Source of the DNA: Panorpa germanica
Lineage: Eukaryota; Arthropoda; Insecta; Mecoptera; Panorpidae
DNA: 64,000 bases
NCBI GenBank assembly: GCA_963678705.1
Contig: OY783218.1
Location: 2,490,152-2,554,151, forward strand
Direction of reading: 5' to 3'
Shown: positions 11,778 to 22,083 of the stretch, in pieces
Position numbering within the stretch: the first letter of the stretch is position 1
Layout: each line of letters begins with the position of its first letter
Translations under genes and position numbers: made by a program
The notes under the pieces: model-generated
Told to the model about the DNA's origin: nothing
Seen by the model: the letters and a program-made list of their open reading frames with translations, nothing else
The model's database searches: none

Positions 11778-12640
11778 CCCAGTAAACATTTTGGAGTAAA
11801 TTCTACTTAATTTCTATTACATATCATGAGTTTTTTGTCTGGAACGTGTTCGTTTTCTATTCAGTCGTTCATAGGAAAGGCCCTTTTTATGACCTACAGA
11901 AATCGCAACGACGGTTCACTGCTGAATTAAAAGCGGAGTCGGTTTATGATTTATGACCGGAGTTATAAACTTGACACTAGCAGGGATGGCAGGGGTATAA
12001 AACTTAATGAAATTCTACTTTTTAGAGTCTGCAAAATATAAATATTTAAATGAAGAAATAAATAGATGTAATCTTTAGTACGGATCGTGATTTTTTTAAT
12101 GAATATTATTCATCTTCAACAATACTCGTTATATTAGTTTTTTACATTGTTTTGGTGATTCAAAAATCCACGATCGGCAGGTCTGTGTTAGGTTTAACAC
12201 CTCTGTCTTACCCTAGCTGATTAGAGTATTCGTTTAAACACATTATATTCGGAGATTGAGGGAGACAGCGTGTGCCTATTACCATTAAAGAAATATTTGT
12301 TGAAAAAGGATAGCATATACTTTAAACATACTGTACTGAACGAAATACTATACAAGTATACAAGTGTAACGGTGAAAAATATATTTTACTTGTCTAACCG
12401 CATCTCGTTTCTCTCTCACTTTGGAATGAAAATGAACTAAACAAATATATATCCTAGTGTGAAAGAAACAACTGCTACTTAATGAATGATGTTGGAAAAA
12501 GAAAGAATATTATTATGAAAAAATTCTAACAACTAACACAAAATCTGTGACAGGTAGAGAACTTGTAAAGCGTTAGAATTGAATTGTACGAGTGACTCGA
12601 ACTTCACCAAATAGGGCACTTCACCAAATTGTTTACTGGG
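11778..12640 (+). mobile_element. Family B element; contains left arm of a long inverted repeat
   Basis: Bounded by CCCAGTAAACATTTTGG on the left and CAAATTGTTTACTGGG on the right, the terminal inverted repeat of family B (other copies 20908-21431, 28898-29152, 29218-29489 and more). From about 11893 to its end it is the inverse complement of 13352-14090. The right 515 bases match the separate copy at 20908-21431. No coding frame. Confidence 0.7.
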
Positions 12641-13351
12641 TTATTTATTTTTTTGTTAGCATTTTAATAAAATGGCGGTCAATAGGGTAGATATCACAGA
12701 AGCCGTTCAACACAGAACAGCGTTTAAAACAATTTGGTACAATTAAGTAAGTCGTGGGTGGTGACCCGAAATAGATGGGGAAAAACCTAATAAGTGCAAT
12801 TATCTTAACAAAGATAAAGTGAAAGACGTCATTGTGTGTCCCTCTCCTTCCCACTCCCCCTTACACACCGTCGGCTGCTACTTGTTTCGTGTGGAATCCC
12901 TTGGCCCAGGAAATTGCAAATAATCTTGTACAACATTGTCCCCATTCCAATTCAAACGATTATAGCCCTTATGGTCACTCGGTTTTCTGGTAACAACACA
13001 ACAAAATGATTCTTATGCACGACACGACAAATAACAATAAAACGTTGGGATAATTGTTTACTTAAAATGAGAAAAAGACAAGAATAAAACATGCAAGAAT
13101 ATGTTATGAAAGTAAAGAAAGAGATAGCAACAAGATGCTAATGATGCTGTTTCAGCTAACGTCTTATCAGTACTGAGTAAACGCGGTACCACATTTACGC
13201 GAATATAATGAATTTTAACCACCAACTATAACGGCTGTAGGCTGTATTAGAGTTGTTTCGCGTTAGCACTTCTACTTTAATGTTTATCAATGCACCACTA
13301 TGATTAAAATTCTCTTCAAAAATTCTAAGGTTAGTAATAGAACATAATATT
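12641..13351. other. Spacer between inverted repeat arms
   Basis: About 710 bp separate the two arms. The largest open frame (69 codons, minus strand) has no recognisable features. A G/C-richer patch near 12830-12900 (CCCTCTCCTTCCCACTCCCC) is the only compositional change. Confidence 0.5.
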
Positions 13352-14090
13352 TCAGTAAACAATTTGGTGAAGTGCCCTATTTAGTGACGTTCGAGTCACT
13401 CGTACAATTCTATTCTAACGCTTTACAAGTTCTCTACCTGTCACAGATTTTGTGTTAGTTGTTAGAATTTTTTCATAATAATATTCTTTCTTTTTTCAAC
13501 ATCATTCATTAAGTATTTCTGTTTCTTTCCCACATGGATATATTTTTTTTAAGTTCACTTTCATCTCATTTATTCCAAAGTGAGAGAGAAACGAGATGCG
13601 GTTAGACAAGTAAAATATATTTTTCACCGTTACACTTGTATACTTGTATAGTATTTTTCAGTACAGTATAAGTATATGCTATCCTTTTTCAACAAATATT
13701 TCTTTAATGGTAATAGACAGACGCTATCTCCCTCAATCCCTGAATATAATGTATATAAACGAAGATAGTATCTAGCGATGGTAAGACAGAAGTTTTAAAC
13801 CTAACGCAGACCTGCCGATCGTGGATTTTTGAATCACCAAAACAATGTAAAAAACTAATATAACGAGTATTGTTGAAGATGAATAATATTCATTAAAAAA
13901 ATCACGATCCGTACTAAAGATTACATCTATTTATTTCTTCATTTAAATATTTATATTTTGCAGACTCTAAAAAGTAGAATTCGATTAAGTTTTATACCCC
14001 TGCTAGTGTCAAGTTTATAACTCCGGTCATAAATCATAAACCGACTCCGCTTTTAATTCAGCAGTGAACCGTCGTTGCGATCTCTGTAGG
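13352..14090 (-). repeat. Right arm of long inverted repeat (family B)
   Basis: It begins CAGTAAACAATTTGGTGAAG and runs as the near-perfect inverse complement of 11893-12640, through blocks such as CCACGATCGGCAGGTCTG and GACTCCGCTTTTAATTCAGC. It ends abruptly at about 14090, where family A sequence starts. The second copy therefore lacks the outer terminus that the first copy has. Confidence 0.75.
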
Positions 14091-14095
14091 TTATA

Positions 14096-14525
14096 GAAAT
14101 ATAATTTGTATTTGTATATCAAATATGTAGTTTAAATATGTATTTATATATCAAAATATCAAATAATATTTACATCTATTTCAAGGAATAATAAAATTTA
14201 AATATTATGTCTGCCTTAGCAGGGTTAAATAAAATAAAAACTTATTATTCTTTGATTTGACTTGATTATTCGACTACTAACAGCTACAAAACATTACCAC
14301 TGCACTGATCTACTCAACAAATAACTGACATTAAAATGCATTTCACGTCATACAAATATGGCCGACCATTTCTAGCGCTAAAACTACAATTCAAACTTTT
14401 ATTTGCTATATCTCTGTCAATATTTAGATATTTAATAAAATAGACACGCCAACACATATTTATTAACATCAATTTCAACCAACAATTGAAAAATCGACCA
14501 CTAAAAAATTAAGACACAAGCCCAT
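14096..14525 (-). mobile_element. Family A copy, truncated
   Basis: Inverse family A sequence from the AT-rich right part through the conserved core to the terminus GACACAAGCCCATT. It lacks the opposite end, which was replaced by or lost at the inverted repeat arm. Confidence 0.7.
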
Positions 14526-15073
14526 TTCTTTATTTTAAGTCTTCTGTAAGAAACTTCTACAGACAAATTCAAAATGTTTGTTCCTTTTGCCTTTCACAGA
14601 AAATTTATCTATTTGAGTTTCTGTGGGTCTGGGTAGGCCTTAGCCTATGTTTTAAATATTATTTAGTTTCTACATTGCATATTTACTTATGTGTAACTTT
14701 CCCTTATTACGAAAGCTAATAGAAATATTTAAAACTTTTAAATACCAAGTTCCCTGATGGGCTCATACTCATCTTCCAACCTATCCCGTCGTGTATTCAT
14801 GCGTTCAAATTGGATCTTTAAGATTTGAACCTTCTCTTGTTTAGAATTAATAACAAACCAAAATACCACAACAGAACTAGTGTTGTGATCTTCAAGACGT
14901 TATTGCGAGGAACAACATCCGGCTCCGGGGTAGAACTTGATGAGTTTAAATTCCTAAAGCTTCAATTTCCTATTTGCGATTAACAGCTAGCGAGACCAGT
15001 AGGGTAGCAGTCTAAACGCAAATCTCCACGGGTTATTTCTATGGTTAAATATTTAGTTTTAGAAAAGTTCTCT
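14526..15073. other. Non-genic stretch
   Basis: Mixed-composition intergenic DNA with no supported gene. Short pyrimidine-rich parts are present. No repeat ends were recognised. Confidence 0.4.
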
Positions 15074-16157
15074 CTTAAGGAGGTATAGGACCTTAACGTA
15101 AATGATGAAAACGTCGTGAAATTTCGAGGGTCGATAAAAATAGGTGAAACACATGCTGTCTCAAAGTTTTAGAGACCTACGGTTCATAGTTTTCTTTTAT
15201 ACATGATTAAAAATAGTCATTTTCCATACAAATCATAAGTTGTAGCTCAATTTTACCACATAATATAACTTTATGGTGACACGGCTTTCAAAAACTAGGT
15301 GTATATAAAAAAATCCTTTCTGAAACTATTGCAAAAAGAAAATTATCAAAACGATACCTATTTACGAAAATATTTAAATAAAACCATTAAAAAACAGTAC
15401 ATGTGGGTTATGAGCCGGCAACGTTGCAAATGGCAAATCGAGCGGGAAATTCAAAATATGAAAAAATAGTGACACGGGTTTATATAAAATATAACAATTT
15501 GGCTGTCAAAAAACAAAACACGCATGCGTCAACACACGTAAATTTACAGCGTTGCCAAATTTTTTATTAATTTTTCAAAATATTTAATTTGAATTTAAAT
15601 TGAATTAATATAAATTTGATATTAATTATAGGTAATTTTTTATTTATTAAACTACTAGCTGTCCCGGCCACGCGTTGCTGTGACTAACGTTTTTGTCATA
15701 TTACATTACATAGCGCCATCTATTGAATATTTACTCAATCTAGTCAACAGATTTCGATTTACTCAACAGAATATTTACTCAATCTAGTCAACAGATGTCG
15801 CCATCATCGTCGCCCGATGTCATATGTCATATACAGATAATTAATAGACAAATAATTAGCAATAAGATAAATAAATTGAGATGTAAGCTATCCTATCTTT
15901 CAAGTTGGGTCAAACTGCACACGGTCAAACTGGACAACACAGTGACACGTAATTTATATATATTAAGATTATATGCACAAAAAAATCATTTTAGCAGGCA
16001 AAAAGCCATTTAATAGGGAATTGAAAAATTTATGTTCAAGGTACAGTCCCAATATTTGCTCGTCCCTCATATATTTCGAATTAAGTATTTTGTATTACCG
16101 ATAGCTTTAAAACTTTTAAACTTTTTACATTGACGGTACGTCCTGTACCTCCTTAAG
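15074..16157 (+). mobile_element. Repeat family E copy 2, carrying a Helitron
   Basis: Inverted ends TTAAGGAGGTATAGGACC and GGTACGTCCTGTACCTCCTTAA mark a complete element. Without the Helitron at 15655-15968 the host element is about 770 bp. This gives the clearest view of family E termini in the window. Confidence 0.7.
15655..15968 (-). mobile_element. Nonautonomous Helitron (family D)
   Basis: Read on the minus strand it starts TCTTAATATATATAAATTAC and ends GGCCGGGACAGCTAG, inserted between A and T. The TC...CTAG termini and AT target without duplication are the hallmarks of Helitrons. Related copies: 38783-39111, 39112-39465, 44107-44460 and 44461-44795. It has no Rep/helicase gene. Confidence 0.8.
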
Positions 16158-16442
16158 GTAAGCGTCCACTGATCCGTATTGAAGTCATTTGACGCATCCT
16201 ATTAAATGAGTTCAATAACAAAAGTATGTGGTTAAAGTTATGCGTTTACATTTATAGGATGAGCCGTGTAAAGTAGATTTCAGTTCTATTACCTTTAAAG
16301 TCAACATTTTTGTTTTTTATCTCTAGGTGATACTTTGTAATCGGTATCACTTTCTTTAAAAAAAATATTTTGTTTTTTAACTTCAGATAATACGTTCGTT
16401 ACTAAAAAATATTTTCTAGGTTTTAATATTAAATGATACCCA

Positions 16443-16660
16443 TAAAGACCCGTACACATACGTGCGACTTAAACATGCGACATCCAACATTTGTTGGAAG
16501 AAGTTGTACAACACGTCCACACTGGTGTGACATGCATCTTAATACGTCGAAAGCTTTCATATTTCGAACGTTTACTTCAACCTGCTTTAGAAAAAGAAAT
16601 TACAGAAAAAAAAGTAATAAAACTCAGTTGTTTAACAAGGTCTCTGCTAATTCGTGATTA
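16443..16660 (+). repeat. Family K direct repeat, copy 1
   Basis: Begins TAAAGACCCGTACACATACG and includes the palindrome CCAACATTTGTTGG. It is repeated in the same orientation at 18277-18480 with some divergence. A third, weaker relative lies at 17758-17850. It is probably part of an unidentified transposon. Confidence 0.6.
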
Positions 16661-17099
16661 CCCTTATCAAACTCAGCACCACAGCAGTTCCAATTATTTT
16701 TATTTATTTACTGAACACAACTAAAAAAAACTGGAGAAAAACTGACCCACTGTGTGCTCACAACATATATCATATGTCAAAACATAAAAACAAAGTTATG
16801 TATATCGCTTTTTAAATAATGTGCACGCACTACTGATTAGCACAAGATGCGAATACCAATATCATGTCATCGATATATTTGTTTTGTGTTTGAATTCGAA
16901 TTATTATTCATAGGTCATAGTTAAGACTTATTTTTGTCGACATATGATAATGTTTGAATTTAATATTCGGCTAGTGAAGCAACACAACCTGGTGACGTTA
17001 ATTAAAACTAATTTTGTTGTTTACTGTAAATAAATAATATAACATATTAATAACTATATATTTAATTAATAATACTCGTCTATTAATGCGTCTCTAATA

Positions 17100-17690
17100 G
17101 CACATGAGCTGAAAAGTCCCGGGCCTAACACATAGAATGGCGCTAGTTTTATTGCAGTCGCCTTTGGCCTCGGTATTTTGGGATGTGCGTGGTGTAATAT
17201 TCATCGACTATCTTGAGAAAGGAAATACCATTAACAGTGAATATTATATAGCGTTATTGGAGCGCTTGAAGGCCGAAATTGCAAAGAAACGACCGCATAT
17301 GGCAAAGAAAAATTTTTGTTTCATCAAGACAACGCACCGTGTCACAAGTCAATCAAAACAATGGCAAAACTACATTGAATTGAACTTCGAATTGCTCCCA
17401 CATCCACCGTATTCGCCAGATTTGGCTTCCAGCGATTACTGCCTGTTCGCAGACCTGAAAAAAATGCTCGCCGGTAAGAAATTTCGCACGAATGAAGAGG
17501 TTATCGCTGAAACTGAGGCCTATTTTGAGGCAAAAGATAAATCGTTCTACAAAAGTGGTATTGAAATGTTATAGCGGCGCTGGAATGATTGCGTTGCTCT
17601 TGATGGAGATTACGTTGATGAATAAAGCTAATTTTGAACCAAAAAAACTGTGTTTTCTTTGTCAGGCCCGGGACTTTTCAGCCCATGTGT
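17100..17690 (+). pseudogene. mariner element with truncated, frameshifted transposase
   Basis: A DD34D-type mariner transposase C-terminal half. Recognisable blocks are SVFWDVRGVIFIDYLEKG, then in another frame HQDNAPCHKSIKTMA, then ELLPHPPYSPDLASSDYCLF, ending near WNDCVALDGDYVDE. The first catalytic aspartate (in WDVRG) and the HQDNAP and SPDLASSDY motifs are visible, but frameshifts at about 17320, 17370 and 17570 break the protein. The terminal inverted repeats share ATGRGCTGAAAAGTCCCGGG, and TA flanks both ends. The 5' half of the gene is deleted right after the left repeat. Confidence 0.85.
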
Positions 17691-17917
17691 TATATGAGCC
17701 CATAAAATAATAGATTTAATGCCGATTTTTCACTTTTTAGTTAATTGTTATTTCTTATGCGACACCAACATTTGTTGGAAGCGGTTGTATATTCAAAACG
17801 TCCAAATCGAAGTAACATGTTACATAATACATCGGCATCCTTGTCGGTACTACGTATTCAATTGGACAGTTATATATGTTTATAAAAAAAAGTAAATTGA
17901 TTTCGATTTTTGAGTTT

Positions 17918-18008
17918 CCCAGTAAACATTTTGTTTTCCGATATTCCTGGTAGATCCCAGTAAACATTTTGGTGAAATGACATAGCTAGGTGAAATTCCA
18001 ATAAACAT
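17918..18008 (+). mobile_element. Family B short fragments
   Basis: Two CCCAGTAAACATTTTG ends occur 38 bases apart, followed by an inverted-type end CCAATAAACATCT. This looks like a very short or nested family B copy. Confidence 0.5.
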
Positions 18009-18276
18009 CTGTTCTTTTTTATTATTTAGAATTTGAGGCGATTTCAACATCAAGGTCATGCTCGCCTGAAGTTATTTTATTTTATTTAAATTTTAATATC
18101 AGTTAGGAATACGTCATCACTCTCCCAGATGTCTGCAATCTTTGTTAAGTATCGTCATCTGTTGAATACCACAACGTTCTGTGTCGTTTGAGTATCTAAG
18201 TTGTTTGCTAGTTTTGTGAATTTTGTTTTCATTTTACTGCTCTGTAGTAAGGGATATACGAGTAGATCACGTAGTG

Positions 18277-18480
18277 TAAAGACCCGTACACATACGTGCG
18301 ACTTAAACATACAACATCCAACATTTGTTGTAAGAAGTTGTACAACACGTCCACAGTAGTGCGACATGCAACTTAATACGTCGGAAGCTTTCATATTTCG
18401 AACGAATTCCTTCAACCTGCTTTAAAAAAGTAATAAAACTCAATTATTTAACAAGGTCTCTGTTAACTCGTCTATTGTTC
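18277..18480 (+). repeat. Family K direct repeat, copy 2
   Basis: Same start as 16443-16660 and the same downstream block (TTAACAAGGTCTCTG) over about 200 bases, with scattered substitutions. Both copies face the same way, 1.8 kb apart. Confidence 0.6.
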
Positions 18481-18849
18481 ATTTTTTATTCAGTTTTATT
18501 TATTTACTAAACATAACTAAAAAGGGGTCAACGCACAATGAGATTATACAGGAGACTGAGTAGGTACTCAACCCTTTTGTTCGAGATCACATTTAAGACC
18601 GTAATTTCTTTAGATGTTCCAAGTAATAACTATAAAATACTACCTAGAATTTTTTAAATAGCATATAAGTAAGGGTTTTGTTAGTGTCGCATGTTTATGT
18701 CGCACTAGTTTGTACGTTAAAAGTACAACGCATTTCGTACACTCATGTCTAAATAATGTCAACTTATGAATGAAAATATATAAATGTTTATGTCGCACCA
18801 ATCTGTACGAGGCATTATACCTATATCTAGTGGTTTTTCGCATAAGTTT

Positions 18850-19245
18850 TTGAGTATTTAATTATTTCGTTTTCCCTTGTGAATCTTGTATGAATTTTTT
18901 TTAGATTATTAAAATCCATTATGTATTTCTTTGTGTGCTCATTCATTATCTTTTTTAAAGGCTTCAACTCTGCATCTATTTCGGATAAGTGCTTTTGATT
19001 ATTATTGGATTTCTTCTTTTTTTTACATGATTTAAAGATGCTTTTGTAACCTCCATTTCATCAGGATAGAATTCGATTTGCGATTTCGTGGCGTTATTTG
19101 CACTTTGATTGTTGTTGTTGAATGAAGGAACTGACAATATAGTGATAGGGGATGTATTATCGTCTTCTATTTGGTTGTTGGTTTGTTCTCGGGTAGTAGA
19201 TGAGTTTTGAAAGAATTGGTCACTGAATAATCTATTCTTTTTCAC
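18850..19245 (-). pseudogene. Frameshifted Asn/Lys-rich reading frame, unrecognised
   Basis: A minus-strand frame begins MKKNRLFSDQFFQNSSTTRE and includes an Asn-rich tract with NNNNQSANN. At a run of A residues (about 19015-19025) a one-base shift leads into a second frame that continues NNQKHLSEIDAELKPLKKIM and ENEIIKYSKTYAKNH. The composition and apparent homopolymer frameshift suggest a decayed coding sequence, perhaps from a transposon accessory gene. I do not recognise a domain. Confidence 0.35.
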
Positions 19246-19442
19246 ACAGATTTCAGATAGATGTCACCTATGACAAAGATATTATCAGATTCTTTTCAAT
19301 AGAATATTCTTTCTCTTTCTAACATCATACTATTAAATTAAGATATAGATGCTATCCCTTTCACATTTGGAAATGTTTATTTTAATAGAGATGAAATTCT
19401 ACATTTATCTCACCAGAATATCATAGAAAAAGAAACAAGATA

Positions 19443-20127
19443 CGAGGCATGTTTTTTAGGTAAGTACCGTTTTGCGTTTCCGCCTTTGTAGCGCTACGGT
19501 CGGCGTTCCGCGCATGTTACCTACATCTCTTGTCTACGCACTGACGCCATTACAGTCTGATTCTTCATTGTATACGTTGTTTACTGAGTGTTTAAGATGC
19601 CTCCGACAATCGTGAGTCCCGCCGATTGTGAAGTACGGGCTGTTATACGATTTCTTAGTGCTAAAGGCGTAAAACCGATCGATATTCATCGTAAGATCTG
19701 TGAAGTTTACGGACAAAACATTATGAGTGATGGAATGGTAAGGAAATGGGTGAGAGCATTTAAAGATGGCCGCACAAATGCGCATGATGAAGAACGGAGT
19801 GGGCGTCCTTCGGTCTTTAATGAAGATTTTGTGCAGAAAGTGGAAGAAAAGGTGAGAGAAAACAGACGCTTTACAATTTCATCAATGTGCGACTCGTTTC
19901 CTCAATATTATAGTCAGTACAATACAATACAATACAATAGTCAGGCGGCAGAATTTTATGAGGAGGGTATTCAAAAACTGGTGCCACGTTATGACAAGTG
20001 CCTCAATATTCACGGAAATTATGTAGAAAAGTAGATTAAGGTACAGGCTTTCATGTAAAATTATTGCGATATCTTTGCACGTCTTTTTTTAATTCCAAAA
20101 CGGTACTTACTTAAAAAACACGCCTCG
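19443..20127 (+). mobile_element. Internally deleted mariner element
   Basis: Terminal inverted repeats of about 30 bp (CGAGGCATGTTTTTTAGGTA left, inverted CGAGGCGTGTTTTTTAAGTA right) are flanked by TA on both sides. The middle of the transposase, with the whole catalytic core, is deleted. The junction carries an ATACA short tandem array near 19918-19937. Confidence 0.85.
19597..20034 (+). CDS. Deletion-derivative mariner transposase, DNA-binding part open
   Basis: A 145-codon open frame starts at the ATG giving MPPTIVSPADCEVRAVIRF. Residues 1-~105 match the N-terminal paired-like helix-turn-helix region of mariner transposases (VKPIDIHRKICEVYG, MVRKWVRAFKDGRTNAHDEE, SGRPSVFNEDFVQKVEEKVR). 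The frame then passes through the deletion junction and rejoins the natural C-terminus (EEGIQKLVPRYDKCLNIHGN, ending YVEK). No D residues of the DD34D catalytic site remain, so it cannot catalyse transposition. An upstream in-frame GTG exists, but the ATG at 19597 aligns with the family start. Whether it is expressed is unknown. Because it would keep TIR-binding ability, it could in principle act as a competitor of intact transposase. Confidence 0.6.
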   Translation: MPPTIVSPADCEVRAVIRFLSAKGVKPIDIHRKICEVYGQNIMSDGMVRKWVRAFKDGRTNAHDEERSGRPSVFNEDFVQKVEEKVRENRRFTISSMCDSFPQYYSQYNTIQYNSQAAEFYEEGIQKLVPRYDKCLNIHGNYVEK

Positions 20128-20907
20128 TATATCTGTCTCTGTTACACTTTAATGGTTTATTTGCAACTTCATTCAATACTGGTACGGTAGCAAGGCCAGG
20201 TGAAGTGATTTTGTCATTTGTAGTTCATATCACTGACATTCCCTTGAACGAGTGAAATCAAATTGAATTGTTTCATGACAAAAAAATCATACGCATGTCA
20301 AAGTGACTCCAAATGTTTACTGGCTTGATGCATCCACCACCTGTAAAATCGAAGGAACGTCACTGGCTAAAATTCTAGCTTAGACTCTGTCTTATATCAA
20401 TATTGGAATTTTTATTACGAATGTGTTTTCTTATCAACTAATTATTATTCACTTTTTAATCGTTCTCTTTCAACATGTGCAATGCAAGTATGTATTTACC
20501 AGGTACATTTATTTATACTAGTGTACCTCTTAAGCTAGGCGCACAAGGCATATATCGCTAGTCGCTGCGTTGCGTCCACATGATGCGTTGACACGCGAAC
20601 ACAGTGCAACGTACAATCAGCGCACCGTGCCGTCTTTTTAATTTATGTTACTCCTTCTCCCCTTTTGAGATCAAGTATTATGGTATTTTATTAGTGGAGA
20701 GATACATTTGCCGTAAAAAGGCGGTACACCAAATAAACAGCAGTAGGGGTTTAAAGTTATCTGTTTTGTTTGTATTTTTATTTTTTCTTAAATGGGTAGA
20801 TGGTATGTAATTTAACACAATGATATGTAATTTAAGGATTTAAGGCGAAAGAATGTAGTGCCTAATGGCAAAAACATTACAATAAAATAATAAAAGCAAG
20901 AGTACTA
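20128..20907. other. Non-genic stretch
   Basis: No supported gene. A GC-richer patch at 20530-20640 contains several GCG/CGC motifs, and 20633-20700 has a loose inverse match to 21437-21515, so the family B copy between them may sit in an older element. Confidence 0.4.
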
Positions 20908-21431
20908 CCCAGTAAACATTTTATTATATTAGTTTTTTACATTGTTTTGGTGATTCAAAAATCCACGATCGGCAGGTCTGCGTTAGGTTTAATACCTCTG
21001 TCTTACCATCGCTAGGTACTATCTTCGTTTATATACATTCTATTCGGGGATTGAGGGAGATAGCGTCTGTCTATTACCATTAAAGAAATATTTGTTGAAA
21101 AAGGATAGCATATACTTTAAACATCTGTACTGAACGAAATATTATACAAGTATACAAGTGTAACGGTGAAAAATATATTTTACTTGTCTAACGCATCTCG
21201 TTTCTCTCTCACTTTGGAATAAATGAGATGAAAGTGAACTTAAAAAAAATATATCCATGTGGGAAAGAAACAGAAATACTTAATGAATGATGTTGGAAAA
21301 AGAAAGAATACTAGAAAGAATAACTAACACAAAATCTGTGACAGGTAGAGAACTTGTAAAGCGTTAGAATAGAATTGTACGAGTGACTCGAACTTCACCA
21401 AATAGGGCACTTCACCAAATTGTTTACTGGG
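20908..21431 (+). mobile_element. Family B element, complete copy
   Basis: Starts CCCAGTAAACATTTTA and ends CACCAAATTGTTTACTGGG, with TA on both sides. The body matches the inner 515 bp of the arms at 12128-12640 and 13352-13866. It shows the discrete unit from which the larger inverted repeat is built. Confidence 0.75.
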
Positions 21432-22022
21432 TACTTTATAGTAAAAACGTGAAAATATTACAAGTTGTAAAATACGGTCCGGAAGAGAAGGAGTAACATA
21501 AGTTAAAAAGACGCATATGTCCGACATGTAACGTTCAAATTATCAGCGTGGCACAGTAGTTGAAAATATCTTCTAAGTTTCTACAACATCTCAAGACAGT
21601 GTGCGTCTTTACTGATTGCATGGATATTATTTCATGTTATATACATTTAGCATCACTAAATTACATACTGAAAACAATGAGCCGAGATCGCACGATCCTA
21701 TCCGATAATGAAATGCAAATTGCTCATATGTTGTTTTCCGTTTAGTATTTAATCATTTTTTTAGTTGCTACCTGCCAGGTGGTACTGGCACAGTGCTGTA
21801 CCATTCTATCGCTGGATCGCTGGACCGGTGGATATCGCTTGATATAATACAGTACACTCGTATGTCGGGTCTCACTATTACTGCATTTAGTGAATTCAAC
21901 GCTGTAGAACTTTTAAACTAATGCAGCAATGAGATTGTTTATTCTCTGTGATTTTATGCTTTTACCTGCATGATTAAAAAATAAATGATATTGTGATAAA
22001 ATATTTATTCAGTTTTTGTGAA
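21432..22022. promoter_or_regulatory. Region upstream of phosphodiesterase start (possible promoter/5' UTR)
   Basis: Sequence between a family B element and the first coding exon. No TATA box or other core element was identified with confidence. The start codon context GTGAAATGG has a purine at -3 and G at +4. The transcription start could lie here or further upstream. Confidence 0.25.
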
Positions 22023-22083
22023 ATGGAGCTGCAGGACGAAGAACAAAAACCACCGGAGACGGAAGTGAAGAACGAGACTGAAG
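22023..22083 (+). CDS. Pde10A: Phosphodiesterase coding exon 1 (inferred)
   Basis: ATG at 22023 gives [20 protein letters not shown] plus one base of the next codon. The donor is GTTTGC (usable but not optimal). The phase matches the next exon exactly, forming a Gly codon. It lies 9 kb from exon 2, so the join is an inference from phase, acidic composition and absence of a nearer start. An alternative upstream first exon cannot be excluded. Confidence 0.6.
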
